This document shows, piece by piece, positions 44,173 through 51,953 of a stretch of DNA of 59,283 nucleotides. This stretch comes from Bradyrhizobium sp. (GTDB lineage: Bacteria > Pseudomonadota > Alphaproteobacteria > Rhizobiales > Xanthobacteraceae): NCBI RefSeq assembly GCF_030697065.1, contig NZ_JAUYQU010000140.1:1-59283 (forward strand), read 5' to 3'. The translations under genes were made by a program, and so were the position numbers. The stretch's first letter is position 1. Every line of letters begins with the position of its first letter. Below the pieces are notes generated by a model. That model did no database searches. It had not been told where the DNA came from and saw only the letters and a program-made list of their open reading frames with translations.

Positions 44173-44844
44173 GTGGGACAACAGATCAAACTGACAGCTT
44201 CGGATGGTTTCCAACTGGGCGGCTACCGCGCCGACCCCGCCGGCGCGCCGAAGGCGGCGGTGGTGGTGATCCAGGAAATCTTCGGGGTCAATCATCACAT
44301 CCGCGCGGTCTGCGACCGTCTCGCCGGTGAAGGCTATGTCGCGATCGCGCCCGCGATCTTCGATCGCACCCAGCCCGATTTCGAGTGCGGCTATTCGCCG
44401 GACGAAGTGGCGACGGCGCGCAAATTCATCGCCAGTCCCGACTGGGCGGCGATGCTGCGCGACACCCAGGCTGCGATCGATGCCGTCAAACATATCGGCC
44501 CGGTCGGCATCATCGGCTTCTGCCTCGGCGGCAGCATCGCCTATGCCGCCGCCACGAAACTCCAGGGCCTGAAGGCTGCGATCGGCTATTACGGCGGCGC
44601 CATCGTCCGCTTCGCCGACGACCGGCCACAGGTGCCCACGCAACTGCACTTCGGCGAGAAGGACGCGGGGATTCCGCTTGCCGACGTAGAAACCATCAGG
44701 GCGAAACGGCCTGAGGTCGGGATTCATGTGTATCCCGGCGCGCAGCACGGTTTTCATTGCGACGAGCGGGCCAGCTACGACAAGGCCAGCGCCGACATCG
44801 CCTGGCCGCGCAGCATGGCGTTTTTTGCGGAGCATTTGAGGTAG
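44173..44844 (+). CDS. Dienelactone hydrolase family protein
   Basis: A 223-residue enzyme: VIQEIFGVNHHIRAV carries the family Glu, GIIGFCLGGSIAYAAA the nucleophile Cys (GxCxGG), and VYPGAQHGFHCDE the catalytic His, with the Asp in HFGEKDAGIP. It hydrolyses dienelactones in chloroaromatic degradation or other esters. GTG start at 44173 after AAGGGATGACCC, a plausible ribosome binding site. The stop is 11 bp before REP copy 4. Confidence 0.92.
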   Translation: MGQQIKLTASDGFQLGGYRADPAGAPKAAVVVIQEIFGVNHHIRAVCDRLAGEGYVAIAPAIFDRTQPDFECGYSPDEVATARKFIASPDWAAMLRDTQAAIDAVKHIGPVGIIGFCLGGSIAYAAATKLQGLKAAIGYYGGAIVRFADDRPQVPTQLHFGEKDAGIPLADVETIRAKRPEVGIHVYPGAQHGFHCDERASYDKASADIAWPRSMAFFAEHLR

Positions 44845-44854
44845 TAAGCCCGGC

Positions 44855-44936
44855 GTCATTCCGGGATGGTCCGCAGGACCAGACCCGGAATCTCGAGATC
44901 CCGGGTTCGCTCGTTTCACGCGCGCCCCGGGATGAC
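44855..44936. repeat. REP-type cruciform, copy 4
   Basis: Outer arms GTCATTCCGGG / CCCGGGATGAC (near-complementary); left hairpin TGGTCC-GCA-GGACCA; central near-palindrome around CTCGAG; right arm degenerate. Its left arm corresponds to the right arm of copy 3 in reverse orientation, so this copy is inverted. Between two convergent gene ends (11 bp each). Confidence 0.87.
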
Positions 44937-44947
44937 GAAGTACTTCG

Positions 44948-45694
44948 TCAGAACCAGCGTTCGCCGACCACCACGGTATCGCCGGGGCTGATGGCGGTGC
45001 CGAGCGGCACCACGGTGCGCATCGAACCCGCCGCATCGGTATGGGTGAGCGTGACGCGATCGCGGCGGGCGCGGGGCGAGAAACCTCCGGCGATCGCTAC
45101 CGCGCTTTCGACCGACATGTTGGGCACGTAGGGGTATTGCCCGGGAGCGGCGACCTCACCGAGGATGAAGAACGGCCGGTAGGCCTCGATCTCCACCGCC
45201 ACCGACGGCTCGCGGATAAAGCCGTTGCGCAGTTTGGCGGTGATGTCGGCGGCGAGGCGCGCGGGCGTCTTACCGCGCGCCGGCACCGCGCCGATCAGCG
45301 GCATCGTGATGGAGCCGCCGGCGTCGATGGCGTAGGTGTTGGTGAGACCTTCCTGGCCGTAGACCACGACCCGCAGCCGGTCGCCGGCATCGAGATGGTA
45401 GGCTGTGTCGTGGGCCACGGGAATCGGCATCGGCATCGGCGCGGCCGCGTAGACGACGGCAGGCGGGGCATCGGCCCGAGGTGCGGCAAAGCTGCTGCGA
45501 AGTGCCGCGATCGCGCCGCCGCCGGAATCGGCGACAACAGCGGGACGATAGGGCTGCCCGTAGGCGATCGAATCCAGATCGGCTTGCGACTGCACGACCG
45601 GCCCGGACGGACGCATGCAGCCCGACAGAGCGAGCGCAGCCATGGCGACAATAACAGGCAGTCGAAACGCGCGCGCAACCCGCACCGGAGCCAT
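44948..45694 (-). CDS. Wza-like polysaccharide export lipoprotein
   Basis: A 248-residue exported lipoprotein with a lipobox (ALSGC) after a hydrophobic signal (RLPVIVAMAALALSGC). A polysaccharide-export (Poly_export) domain follows: YHLDAGDRLRVVVYGQEGLTN, SITMPLIGAVPARG, then SLBB-like FFILGEVAAPGQYPYVPNMSVESAVAIAGGFS. It is probably the outer-membrane export component for an exopolysaccharide; the companion polymerase and copolymerase are outside the window. ATG 45694. It may connect with the glycosyltransferase operon at 28-34 kb only by theme. Confidence 0.87.
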   Translation of the reverse strand: MAPVRVARAFRLPVIVAMAALALSGCMRPSGPVVQSQADLDSIAYGQPYRPAVVADSGGGAIAALRSSFAAPRADAPPAVVYAAAPMPMPIPVAHDTAYHLDAGDRLRVVVYGQEGLTNTYAIDAGGSITMPLIGAVPARGKTPARLAADITAKLRNGFIREPSVAVEIEAYRPFFILGEVAAPGQYPYVPNMSVESAVAIAGGFSPRARRDRVTLTHTDAAGSMRTVVPLGTAISPGDTVVVGERWF

Positions 45695-45767
45695 CCCTCA
45701 TAGCGAGACAGCCTAAGTCTTGCACCGCTTATGGTTAATAAATCGTTGGCGCGGGGGATCGGGTGAT

Positions 45768-45791
45768 CACCCTCCCCCGCAGGGGAGGGTG
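45768..45791. terminator. Strong stem-loop 3' of msrA
   Basis: CACCCTCCCC-CGCA-GGGGAGGGTG, a perfect 10-bp stem with a 4-nt loop, 6 bp after the msrA stop on the minus strand. No U-run follows, so it may be Rho-assisted or protect the 3' end. Confidence 0.6.
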
Positions 45792-45797
45792 AGAAGT

Positions 45798-46454
45798 TCA
45801 CGCGCTGACGCCGGCGCCGATCGGGCAGGACACGCCGGTGCCGCCAAGTCCGCAATAGCCGGCGGGATTCTTGGCCAGATACTGCTGATGATAATCCTCG
45901 GCGAAATAGAACTGGCCTGCCGGCGCGATCTCGGTGGTGATGGCGCCGAGACCTTTCACGGCAAGGGCTTTCTGGTAAACCGCCTTCGACGCTTCGACGG
46001 CCTTATGCTGCGCGTCGCCGAACGTGTAGATCGCGGAACGATACTGGGTGCCGACGTCATTGCCCTGGCGCATGCCTTGCGTCGGGTTGTGGCTTTCCCA
46101 GAACGTCTTGAGGAGTTGCTCATAGGAGATCTTTTTCGGATCGAACACCACCAGCACCGCCTCGGTGTGACCGGTGCGGCCCGAACAGGCCTCCTCGTAG
46201 GTCGGGTTCGCGGTGTGACCGCCGGCGTAACCCACGGCTGTGGTGTAGATGCCGTCACCGAGTTCCCAGAATTTGCGCTCCGCGCCCCAGAAGCAGCCGA
46301 GCCCGAACACCGCCTGCTCCAGGCCCGCGGGATATGGCGGCTGCAACTGGCGGCCATTGACGAAATGGGTTTTAGCGGTGGGGATCGGCGTCGTGCGGCC
46401 CGGCAGCGCCTCGGCGGCGCTCGGCAGGGCGGTGGTTTTGCGCATGAAGAACAT
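45798..46454 (-). CDS. msrA: Peptide-methionine (S)-S-oxide reductase MsrA
   Basis: A 218-residue enzyme repairing oxidised methionine. The catalytic Cys is in [32 protein letters not shown] follows, and the resolving Cys residues lie at the C-terminus ([14 protein letters not shown]). The first 45 residues before the catalytic domain ([20 protein letters not shown]...) are an N-terminal extension typical of the larger alphaproteobacterial forms. GAGAGGTGATCCCC precedes ATG 46454, which is preferred to starts upstream. Confidence 0.93.
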   Translation of the reverse strand: MFFMRKTTALPSAAEALPGRTTPIPTAKTHFVNGRQLQPPYPAGLEQAVFGLGCFWGAERKFWELGDGIYTTAVGYAGGHTANPTYEEACSGRTGHTEAVLVVFDPKKISYEQLLKTFWESHNPTQGMRQGNDVGTQYRSAIYTFGDAQHKAVEASKAVYQKALAVKGLGAITTEIAPAGQFYFAEDYHQQYLAKNPAGYCGLGGTGVSCPIGAGVSA

Positions 46455-46613
46455 GGGGATCACCTCTCGATGTCGAAGGCCACGTTCCGGGTACCCCCGG
46501 AGACGCCGCCCTTCGAACGCATCATCTGTAGGTCCAATATAGGTCTTTACGGCGGAAGCGGCAGCCCCGTTACGCTGTCGGGTCGAACACAAGCGCGGCA
46601 GCGCGCGGCCGGC

Positions 46614-46931
46614 TCAGTTCCGGGAATAGCCGATCAGCGGCTTGCGCGGCCGGAACAGCAGCATCAGGAGAATGCCAAGCACGCCCAGCACCGCAAAAAC
46701 CGGCTGGTCCAGGACCACCCTAACGACACTGGTCCAGAGCCACGGCACGGTGCCCTCGAGCCAGGCCCGGAACGCCTGCTGGCTGGACTGATGGATATCG
46801 TTCCAGAACTGGCCAAACTCGGTAAATCGCAGGGTCTGATCGGCGACCCAGCGGGCACCATCATAGACCATGAAGATGAAACCGCCGGCCAGCAGCAAGA
46901 GCCCCACAAGTCGGAAGAAACCGCGGATCAT
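46614..46931 (-). CDS. Small membrane protein, two predicted helices
   Basis: A 105-residue protein with LVGLLLLAGGFIFMVYDGAR and VFAVLGVLGILLMLLFRPRK as helices separated by a soluble amphipathic region (WNDIHQSSQQAFRAWLEG). Function unknown; homologous proteins are common in Bradyrhizobium. Same strand as msrA, 159 bp upstream. Confidence 0.7.
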   Translation of the reverse strand: MIRGFFRLVGLLLLAGGFIFMVYDGARWVADQTLRFTEFGQFWNDIHQSSQQAFRAWLEGTVPWLWTSVVRVVLDQPVFAVLGVLGILLMLLFRPRKPLIGYSRN

Positions 46932-47062
46932 GCGTCACCTTGTGTCTGTCGTGCCCCGAACGCGCACAGGGATTACCGGGGCCATCGAGGAAATTCAACC
47001 GCTTCAGCAGCTTATCCGGGCTTTCGAGCCCGGTCGCCGGGCGCCCGGGAGCGGCTAAGGCG

Positions 47063-47091
47063 TTGACGCTGCAAGGCGCGCCCTCTATAAG
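47063..47091 (+). promoter_or_regulatory. rpsT promoter
   Basis: TTGACG (47063-47068), 17-bp spacer, TATAAG (47086-47091), a near-consensus housekeeping promoter. The transcript would have a leader of about 190 nt before rpsT. Confidence 0.7.
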
Positions 47092-47286
47092 ACCGGCAAT
47101 GGCGGCGGGCGCAATCCCGCCGCCGCTGTTCTTTGCACGACGCCGTCATGTCAGCCTGTTTGCGTGGCTTGCAATGGCATCTCGGGAACATCCGGAAAAC
47201 ACCAGCTTCGATCAGGCGGTTGAACGGCCGGCGCGCTCAAGCCCGACCAATCAGCGACCGGTCACCGCCGAAGGATATTTGAGAAC

Positions 47287-47559
47287 ATGGCCAACACAAC
47301 TTCCGCCAAGAAGGCGACCCGCAAGATTGCCCGCCGCACCATCGTCAACAAGTCCCGCCGCACCCAGATGCGCGGCGCGGTTCGCACCGTCGAGGAAGCA
47401 ATCAAGAGCGGCGACCGCGAAGCGGCGCTGAAGGCGATGACGCGCGCGGAGCCGGAACTGATGCAGGCGGCGCAGCGCAACATCATTCACAAGAACAATG
47501 CGAGCCGAAAGGTTTCGCGACTCGCGCATCAGATCGCCAAGCTCGCCAAGCAAGACTGA
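47287..47559 (+). CDS. rpsT: 30S ribosomal protein S20
   Basis: A 90-residue basic ribosomal protein that binds 16S rRNA in the 30S body: [62 protein letters not shown]. Length and composition are as expected. AAGGATATTTGAGAAC carries the ribosome binding site. The long leader between the promoter at 47063 and the start may allow autogenous control; no conserved structure is assigned. Confidence 0.97.
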   Translation: MANTTSAKKATRKIARRTIVNKSRRTQMRGAVRTVEEAIKSGDREAALKAMTRAEPELMQAAQRNIIHKNNASRKVSRLAHQIAKLAKQD

Positions 47560-47580
47560 TCAAAAAAGACATTCGTCAGG

Positions 47581-47612
47581 AAAGCCCGGTCACGCCGGGC
47601 TTTTTCTTTTTG
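47581..47612 (+). terminator. Intrinsic terminator after rpsT
   Basis: AAAGCCCGG-TCACG-CCGGGCTTT followed by TTCTTTTTG: a 9-bp stem and a U-rich tail, 22 bp after the stop. Confidence 0.9.
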
Positions 47613-48471
47613 TACTTGCACCACACCGCCGTGGACATCGCGCGAAAAGCTCGCGCGCCCGTGATTCTACTGGCGTTATGCAGGCAGGCGGGCTTATAAA
47701 CTTCGCCAGCTTGCAAGCTGCATGATGCTCGGCCGCACTTTGCAAATAGCAACTGCCTCCCCGCCATCGCGCTGCAAAACCGTTCGGGGTTACCCTCTTC
47801 CGACGATCAAAAAAAATGGCGCTTGCGTAGTCACTTATCGGCATAGTGGCGACAGCTTGTTGGAAAACTCATTCCCGCCACACTCAATCGTAAACAAATT
47901 ATGAATTTATTTTAAGCGATTGTCAGAAATGTCACAGCGCTTCGGGGTTTCGAATCTGTGCGCAGATTCAAAACCTTGCCGCTCGCTCCAGAACGCACCG
48001 GCTGATTTCGCGGGTGCGAAGTGGTTTTTCCGGCGCTCGCGCTGAATCATTTTCGTTGCGGGAAACAGGGCATGATGTATCTCTTAGGGCGTTCGCGGCG
48101 CCCACGGTTCTTCAGACCAGCGCGGTTTAAGAAACGGGGCGGACGTGCAAATCGGCGGCGGTGTGCGCGTTGGCGACGCTTTCCAAGCGATTGTCGGAGT
48201 AGACCTCATAGCAATATGAGGAATGTGGTTCTGTGTCGAAATTTCTCAAGTGGGGCATGCTTGTTCCGCTCGCTTCGAACAAGAGAGATACGAGACTGGC
48301 CAGCCGGGAATTGCAGGGGCGAAGCACCGGAACAACGGGTTAGAAAAACGGGCTGAACGGAACGGCAATAGCGTCTGAACGATTCCAGGCTTCGGGCGCT
48401 GCCGGCTGAATTTGAAACACGCTTAGTATGACACCTCGCCGTGGGCAATCGCGGCGAGAGGGGGAGGCTGT
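47613..48471. other. Long intergenic region between rpsT and dnaA: no gene, no clear oriC
   Basis: About 860 bp with no credible gene. I see no exact DnaA box (TTATCCACA or reverse complement). The only AT-rich patch is around 47889-47918 (AACAAATTATGAATTTATTT). Short frames such as that from 48021 have unconvincing codon use. Whether the region contains the dnaA promoter or an origin cannot be decided from sequence. Confidence 0.5.
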
Positions 48472-48600
48472 ATGCTTTACGGAATCATCGCGGTAATCGA
48501 CCAGATGCCAGTTGCAACCGATGACGTATTGGACGCCTTAGACGCCGCCTGCACGCGGCCCCCCGCGCGAGCTCCGGACAGACCGTTGAGTATGCGCTGA
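48472..48600 (+). CDS. Small ORF upstream of dnaA (42 aa)
   Basis: A 42-codon frame preceded by GAGGGGGAGGCTGT, one of the strongest ribosome binding sites in the window. It encodes MLYGIIAVIDQMPVATDDV and continues with an acidic, then arginine-proline tail. It ends 159 nt before dnaA and may be a leader peptide that couples or modulates dnaA translation, or a small protein. No family is recognised. Confidence 0.4.
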   Translation: MLYGIIAVIDQMPVATDDVLDALDAACTRPPARAPDRPLSMR

Positions 48601-48698
48601 CCTCGCGAACGCTTCTCTCCAGCTGAAGATGTGAGCCAACGGCGTCTCGCCGGACGGCCTGTCTATGGCTGGAGACCAGGCTTCGCTCGAGGTCACGA

Positions 48699-48716
48699 GC
48701 GCGCGGAAACGCGCGC
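48699..48716 (+). other. GNRA-loop hairpin in the dnaA leader
   Basis: GCGCGCG-GAAA-CGCGCGC, a 7-bp pure GC stem capped by a GAAA tetraloop, 43 nt upstream of the dnaA ATG. Confidence 0.5.
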
Positions 48717-48759
48717 GGCTCCGTCGGGAACTTTCCTCCATCAGAAAAGTCGTCAGAAA

Positions 48760-50190
48760 ATGACAAATATTGAACAGGATCGCTGGTCGCGCGTGCAGGG
48801 CCGGCTGCGTTCGAGCGTCGGCGAGGACGTCTATACGAGCTGGTTCGCGCGGATGGACCTGGAGAGCGTGCAGGACGAGAGCGTGCGGCTTTCGGTGCCG
48901 ACGCGGTTTCTCAAGAGCTGGATCCAGGCGCATTATGCCGAACGCGTTCTCACCTGCTGGCAGGCCGAGATGCCGGAAGTGCACCGGATCGACCTCACCG
49001 TGCGCACCGCGATGCGCTGCGCGGCGCCGGCCAAGGAAGCTCCCGTACCGATCGATTCCCGCCGCTCCGAGCGGGCCGACGGCCGCCCCGCGCCCGAATT
49101 GCGCGCCACCGCGATCGCGCCGGTGTCCGCCAGCCATGACGCGCTCGGCGGCTCGCCGCTCGATCCGCGCCTGACCTTCGGAAGTTTCGTCATCGGCCGC
49201 TCCAACACTTTGGCGCACGCAGCCGCGCGTCAGGTGGCAGAGGGGCGGCGCGGCGACAGCGTGATGTTCAACCCGCTCTACATCCATGCCGGCGTCGGCC
49301 TCGGCAAGACCCATCTGCTGCAGGCGGTGACCTGGGCCGGCAATTCCGGCAGCGAGCGCAAGGTGCTCTATCTCACCGCGGAAAAATTCATGTACGGCTT
49401 CGTCGCGGCGCTGAAGACGCAGACGGCGCTGGCCTTCAAGGAAGCGCTGCGCGGCATCGACGTGCTCGTGATCGACGACCTGCAGTTCCTGCAGGGCAAA
49501 TCGACCCAGGCCGAATTCTGTCACACCCTGAACGCGCTGATCGACGCCGGCCGCCAGGTGGTGATTGCGGCGGATCGTCCGCCGTCGGATCTCGAAAGCC
49601 TCGACGACCGCGTGCGTTCGCGGCTGGCCGGCGGCCTCGTGGTCGAGATGGGATCGCTCGGCGAGGAGTTGCGGCTCGGAATCCTCAAGTCGCGTGTCGC
49701 GGCAGCCCGCGCGCATCACGCCACCTTCGACGTGCCGGCGCCGGTGCTGGATTATCTGGCGCGCACCATCACCCATAATGGCCGCGACCTCGAGGGCGCC
49801 ATCAACCGCCTGCTGGCGCACTCAAAGCTCAACGCCCAGCCGGTGACGCTGGAAATGGCCGAGCGCGAGGTGCGCGACCTGGTCCGCCCGCAGGAACCCA
49901 AGCGCATCAAGATCGAGGACATCCAGCGGGTGGTGGCCCGGCAATACAATGTCAGCCGCTCCGACCTGCTGTCGTCGCGGCGTACCGCGAATGTGGTGCG
50001 CCCGCGCCAGGTCGCGATGTATCTGGCAAAGACCCTGACGCTGCGGAGCTTGCCGGAAATCGGCCGCCGCTTCGGCGGACGCGACCACACCACGGTGCTG
50101 CATGCCGTGCGCAAGATCGAGGCGCTGGTCTCCCGGGACGTGGCGCTCTCCGAAGAGGTCGAATCGCTCAAGCGCCAATTGCAGGAGTGA
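48760..50190 (+). CDS. dnaA: Chromosomal replication initiator DnaA
   Basis: A 476-residue AAA+ initiator that binds oriC and loads DnaB. Domain I spans about 1-90 ([21 protein letters not shown]), then a linker rich in Ala/Pro/Arg. Domain III has Walker [13 protein letters not shown] and Walker [13 protein letters not shown]. Domain IV ends with the DnaA-box-binding helix-turn-helix [14 protein letters not shown]. The frame is open upstream to 48631, but the ATG at 48760 ([13 protein letters not shown]) starts the conserved domain. A GC-rich GAAA hairpin and a short ORF lie in the leader. Confidence 0.97.
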   Translation: MTNIEQDRWSRVQGRLRSSVGEDVYTSWFARMDLESVQDESVRLSVPTRFLKSWIQAHYAERVLTCWQAEMPEVHRIDLTVRTAMRCAAPAKEAPVPIDSRRSERADGRPAPELRATAIAPVSASHDALGGSPLDPRLTFGSFVIGRSNTLAHAAARQVAEGRRGDSVMFNPLYIHAGVGLGKTHLLQAVTWAGNSGSERKVLYLTAEKFMYGFVAALKTQTALAFKEALRGIDVLVIDDLQFLQGKSTQAEFCHTLNALIDAGRQVVIAADRPPSDLESLDDRVRSRLAGGLVVEMGSLGEELRLGILKSRVAAARAHHATFDVPAPVLDYLARTITHNGRDLEGAINRLLAHSKLNAQPVTLEMAEREVRDLVRPQEPKRIKIEDIQRVVARQYNVSRSDLLSSRRTANVVRPRQVAMYLAKTLTLRSLPEIGRRFGGRDHTTVLHAVRKIEALVSRDVALSEEVESLKRQLQE

Positions 50191-50443
50191 AAAAGCCCGG
50201 CGGGCCGCTCCACGCTTCGTCCCGGCGAACGCCGGCTCGACGGGAAATCCCGAACTTCTCCGGCGAAACGTGGGGAACGACCGCGCGTTCCGCTTGCGCT
50301 GGCGGGCCATCCGCGCCACCTTGCGGTCCCCCCGCGGGTTTGATCAAATCCAGCTCCGATCAGGCTTTTCGGGTTTCAAATGCCGCGGCGCGCCTTTCTG
50401 GGCCGCCCGGCTTTTCCATCTTAGGGATCAGGCGGGTATTGCT

Positions 50444-51562
50444 ATGAAGGTCACCGTCGAACGCGCGCAACTGCTGAAATCGCTGGGCCACGTCCATCGC
50501 GTGGTCGAGCGCCGCAACACCATTCCGATCCTGGGCAACGTGCTGATCCGCGCCGAAGGCGCCCGGCTGGCGCTGAAAGCCACCGACCTCGACCTCGAGG
50601 TGACGGAGACGCTGGCGGCGGAAACCGCCACCGGCGGCTCGACCACCGTGCCGGCGCACATGTTCTACGACATCGTGCGCAAACTGCCCGACGGCGCCCA
50701 GATCGTGCTGGAAGGCGACGGCGACCGCGCGGTACTGGCGATCCGCGCCGGCCGCTCCCGCTTCACGCTGCAGACCCTGCCCGAAAACGATTTTCCGGAT
50801 CTCGCCGCGGGCGACATGACGCATTCCTTCGCGCTGCCCGCCGCCGACCTGAAGCGGCTGATCGACCGCACCCAGTTTGCGATCTCGACCGAGGAGACCC
50901 GCTACTATCTCAACGGCATCTATCTGCACGCGGCCGGTACCGCCAAGGCGGCGACCTTGCGCGCGGTCGCCACCGACGGCCACAGGCTGGCGCAGGTCGA
51001 TCTGGCCCTGCCCAAGGGCGCGGACGGCATGCCCGGCGTGATCGTGCCGCGCAAGACCGTCGGCGAAGTGCTGCGGCTGATCGACGACAATGAGGGCGAG
51101 GTCGGCATCGAACTGTCGCAGGGCAAGATCCGCTTCACCATCGGCCATGTGGTGCTGACCTCGAAACTGATCGACGGCACGTTCCCGGATTACGGCCGCG
51201 TCATCCCGCAGAACAACGACAAGGAACTGATCGTCGACAAGAAGGATTTCGAGGCCGCGGTGGACCGCGTCTCGACCATATCGAGCGAGCGCGGCCGCGC
51301 GGTGAAGCTGGCGCTGTCCGCGGGCAAGCTGGTGCTGTCGGTGACCAACCCGGATTCCGGCAGCGCGACCGAGGAGCTCGAGGTCGAATACGCCTCCGAC
51401 GCCCTCGATATCGGCTTCAACTCGCGCTATCTACTGGATATCGCCGCCCAGATCGAGGGCGAAGTCGCGGTCCTGAGGCTGGCCGATCCAGGTTCGCCGA
51501 CCCTGGTGCAGGACAAGGATTCCAAGGGCGCGCTGTACGTGCTGATGCCGATGCGGGTGTAG
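50444..51562 (+). CDS. dnaN: DNA polymerase III beta subunit (sliding clamp)
   Basis: A 372-residue three-domain clamp that forms a ring around DNA. MKVTVERAQLLKSLGHVHRVVERRNTIPILGN opens it, and FAISTEETRYYLNGIYLH, LTSKLIDGTFPDYGRVIP and the C-terminal VLMPMRV mark the domains and hydrophobic pocket. The ATG at 50444 is fixed by homology to the start of the clamp; the frame runs open upstream. 253 bp separate it from dnaA, and the mobile REP unit begins 9 bp after its stop. Confidence 0.97.
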   Translation: MKVTVERAQLLKSLGHVHRVVERRNTIPILGNVLIRAEGARLALKATDLDLEVTETLAAETATGGSTTVPAHMFYDIVRKLPDGAQIVLEGDGDRAVLAIRAGRSRFTLQTLPENDFPDLAAGDMTHSFALPAADLKRLIDRTQFAISTEETRYYLNGIYLHAAGTAKAATLRAVATDGHRLAQVDLALPKGADGMPGVIVPRKTVGEVLRLIDDNEGEVGIELSQGKIRFTIGHVVLTSKLIDGTFPDYGRVIPQNNDKELIVDKKDFEAAVDRVSTISSERGRAVKLALSAGKLVLSVTNPDSGSATEELEVEYASDALDIGFNSRYLLDIAAQIEGEVAVLRLADPGSPTLVQDKDSKGALYVLMPMRV

Positions 51563-51571
51563 TAAACGAAT

Positions 51572-51952
51572 TCATTCGTCATTGCCGGGCTTGACCCGGC
51601 AATCCATCCTCTTCGGAAAAATGACCTATTGGGTGTACATTCTCGCCAGTAAACCCGGTGGAACGCTGTATATCGGCGTGACGAACAATCTGGTGCGGCG
51701 CGTCTACGAGCACCGTGAGGGCCTGGCCGAGAGTTTTACCAAGCGGTACGGCATCAAGACGCTGGTATAGTTCGAAGCGCACGAAACTATCGCCGCAGCG
51801 CTTCAACGCGAAAAGAACATCAAGCATTGGTCGCGCGAGTGGAAAATCGATCTGATTGTTGCAAGCAATCCGGATTGGCGGGACTTGTACGAAGAGATTG
51901 TCCGCCGACGCGGACGATGGATTGCCGGGTCAAGCCCGGCAATGACGAATGA
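51572..51952 (+). mobile_element. REP-flanked GIY-YIG unit with 37-bp perfect inverted ends
   Basis: Left end 51572-51608 and right end 51916-51952 are 37-bp perfect inverted repeats. Each contains a hairpin with 9-bp arms ATTGCCGGG/CCCGGCAAT around a 5-nt loop. They enclose a 307-bp core with a GIY-YIG nuclease gene. The unit sits 9 bp after dnaN and ends 1 bp before the recF ATG. The start GTCATT-n-CCGGG is shared with the four REP cruciforms elsewhere in the window. It looks like a small nonautonomous or nuclease-assisted element; no target-site duplication is certain. Confidence 0.75.
51621..51915 (+). pseudogene. GIY-YIG nuclease, interrupted by an amber codon
   Basis: Frame from ATG 51621. 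The GIY-YIG core reads YWVYILASKPGGTLYIGVTNN, followed by LVRRVYEHREGLAESFTKR. TAG at 51768-51770 (codon 50) interrupts it; the same frame then continues with FEAHETIAAALQREKNIK and HWSREWKIDLIVASNPDWRD, the second half of a small stand-alone GIY-YIG protein of about 100 residues, carrying the conserved Glu-containing QREKNIKHW segment. A single base change (for example TGG or TAC to TAG) would explain it. The frame stays open into recF with no further stop, so only this stop prevents a fused nuclease-RecF protein. Confidence 0.8.
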
Positions 51953-51953
51953 C

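Noticed and set aside
48021..48356. 111-codon frame between rpsT and dnaA
   Set aside because: Arg/Cys-rich composition and no clear start or family; looks like a random open frame.
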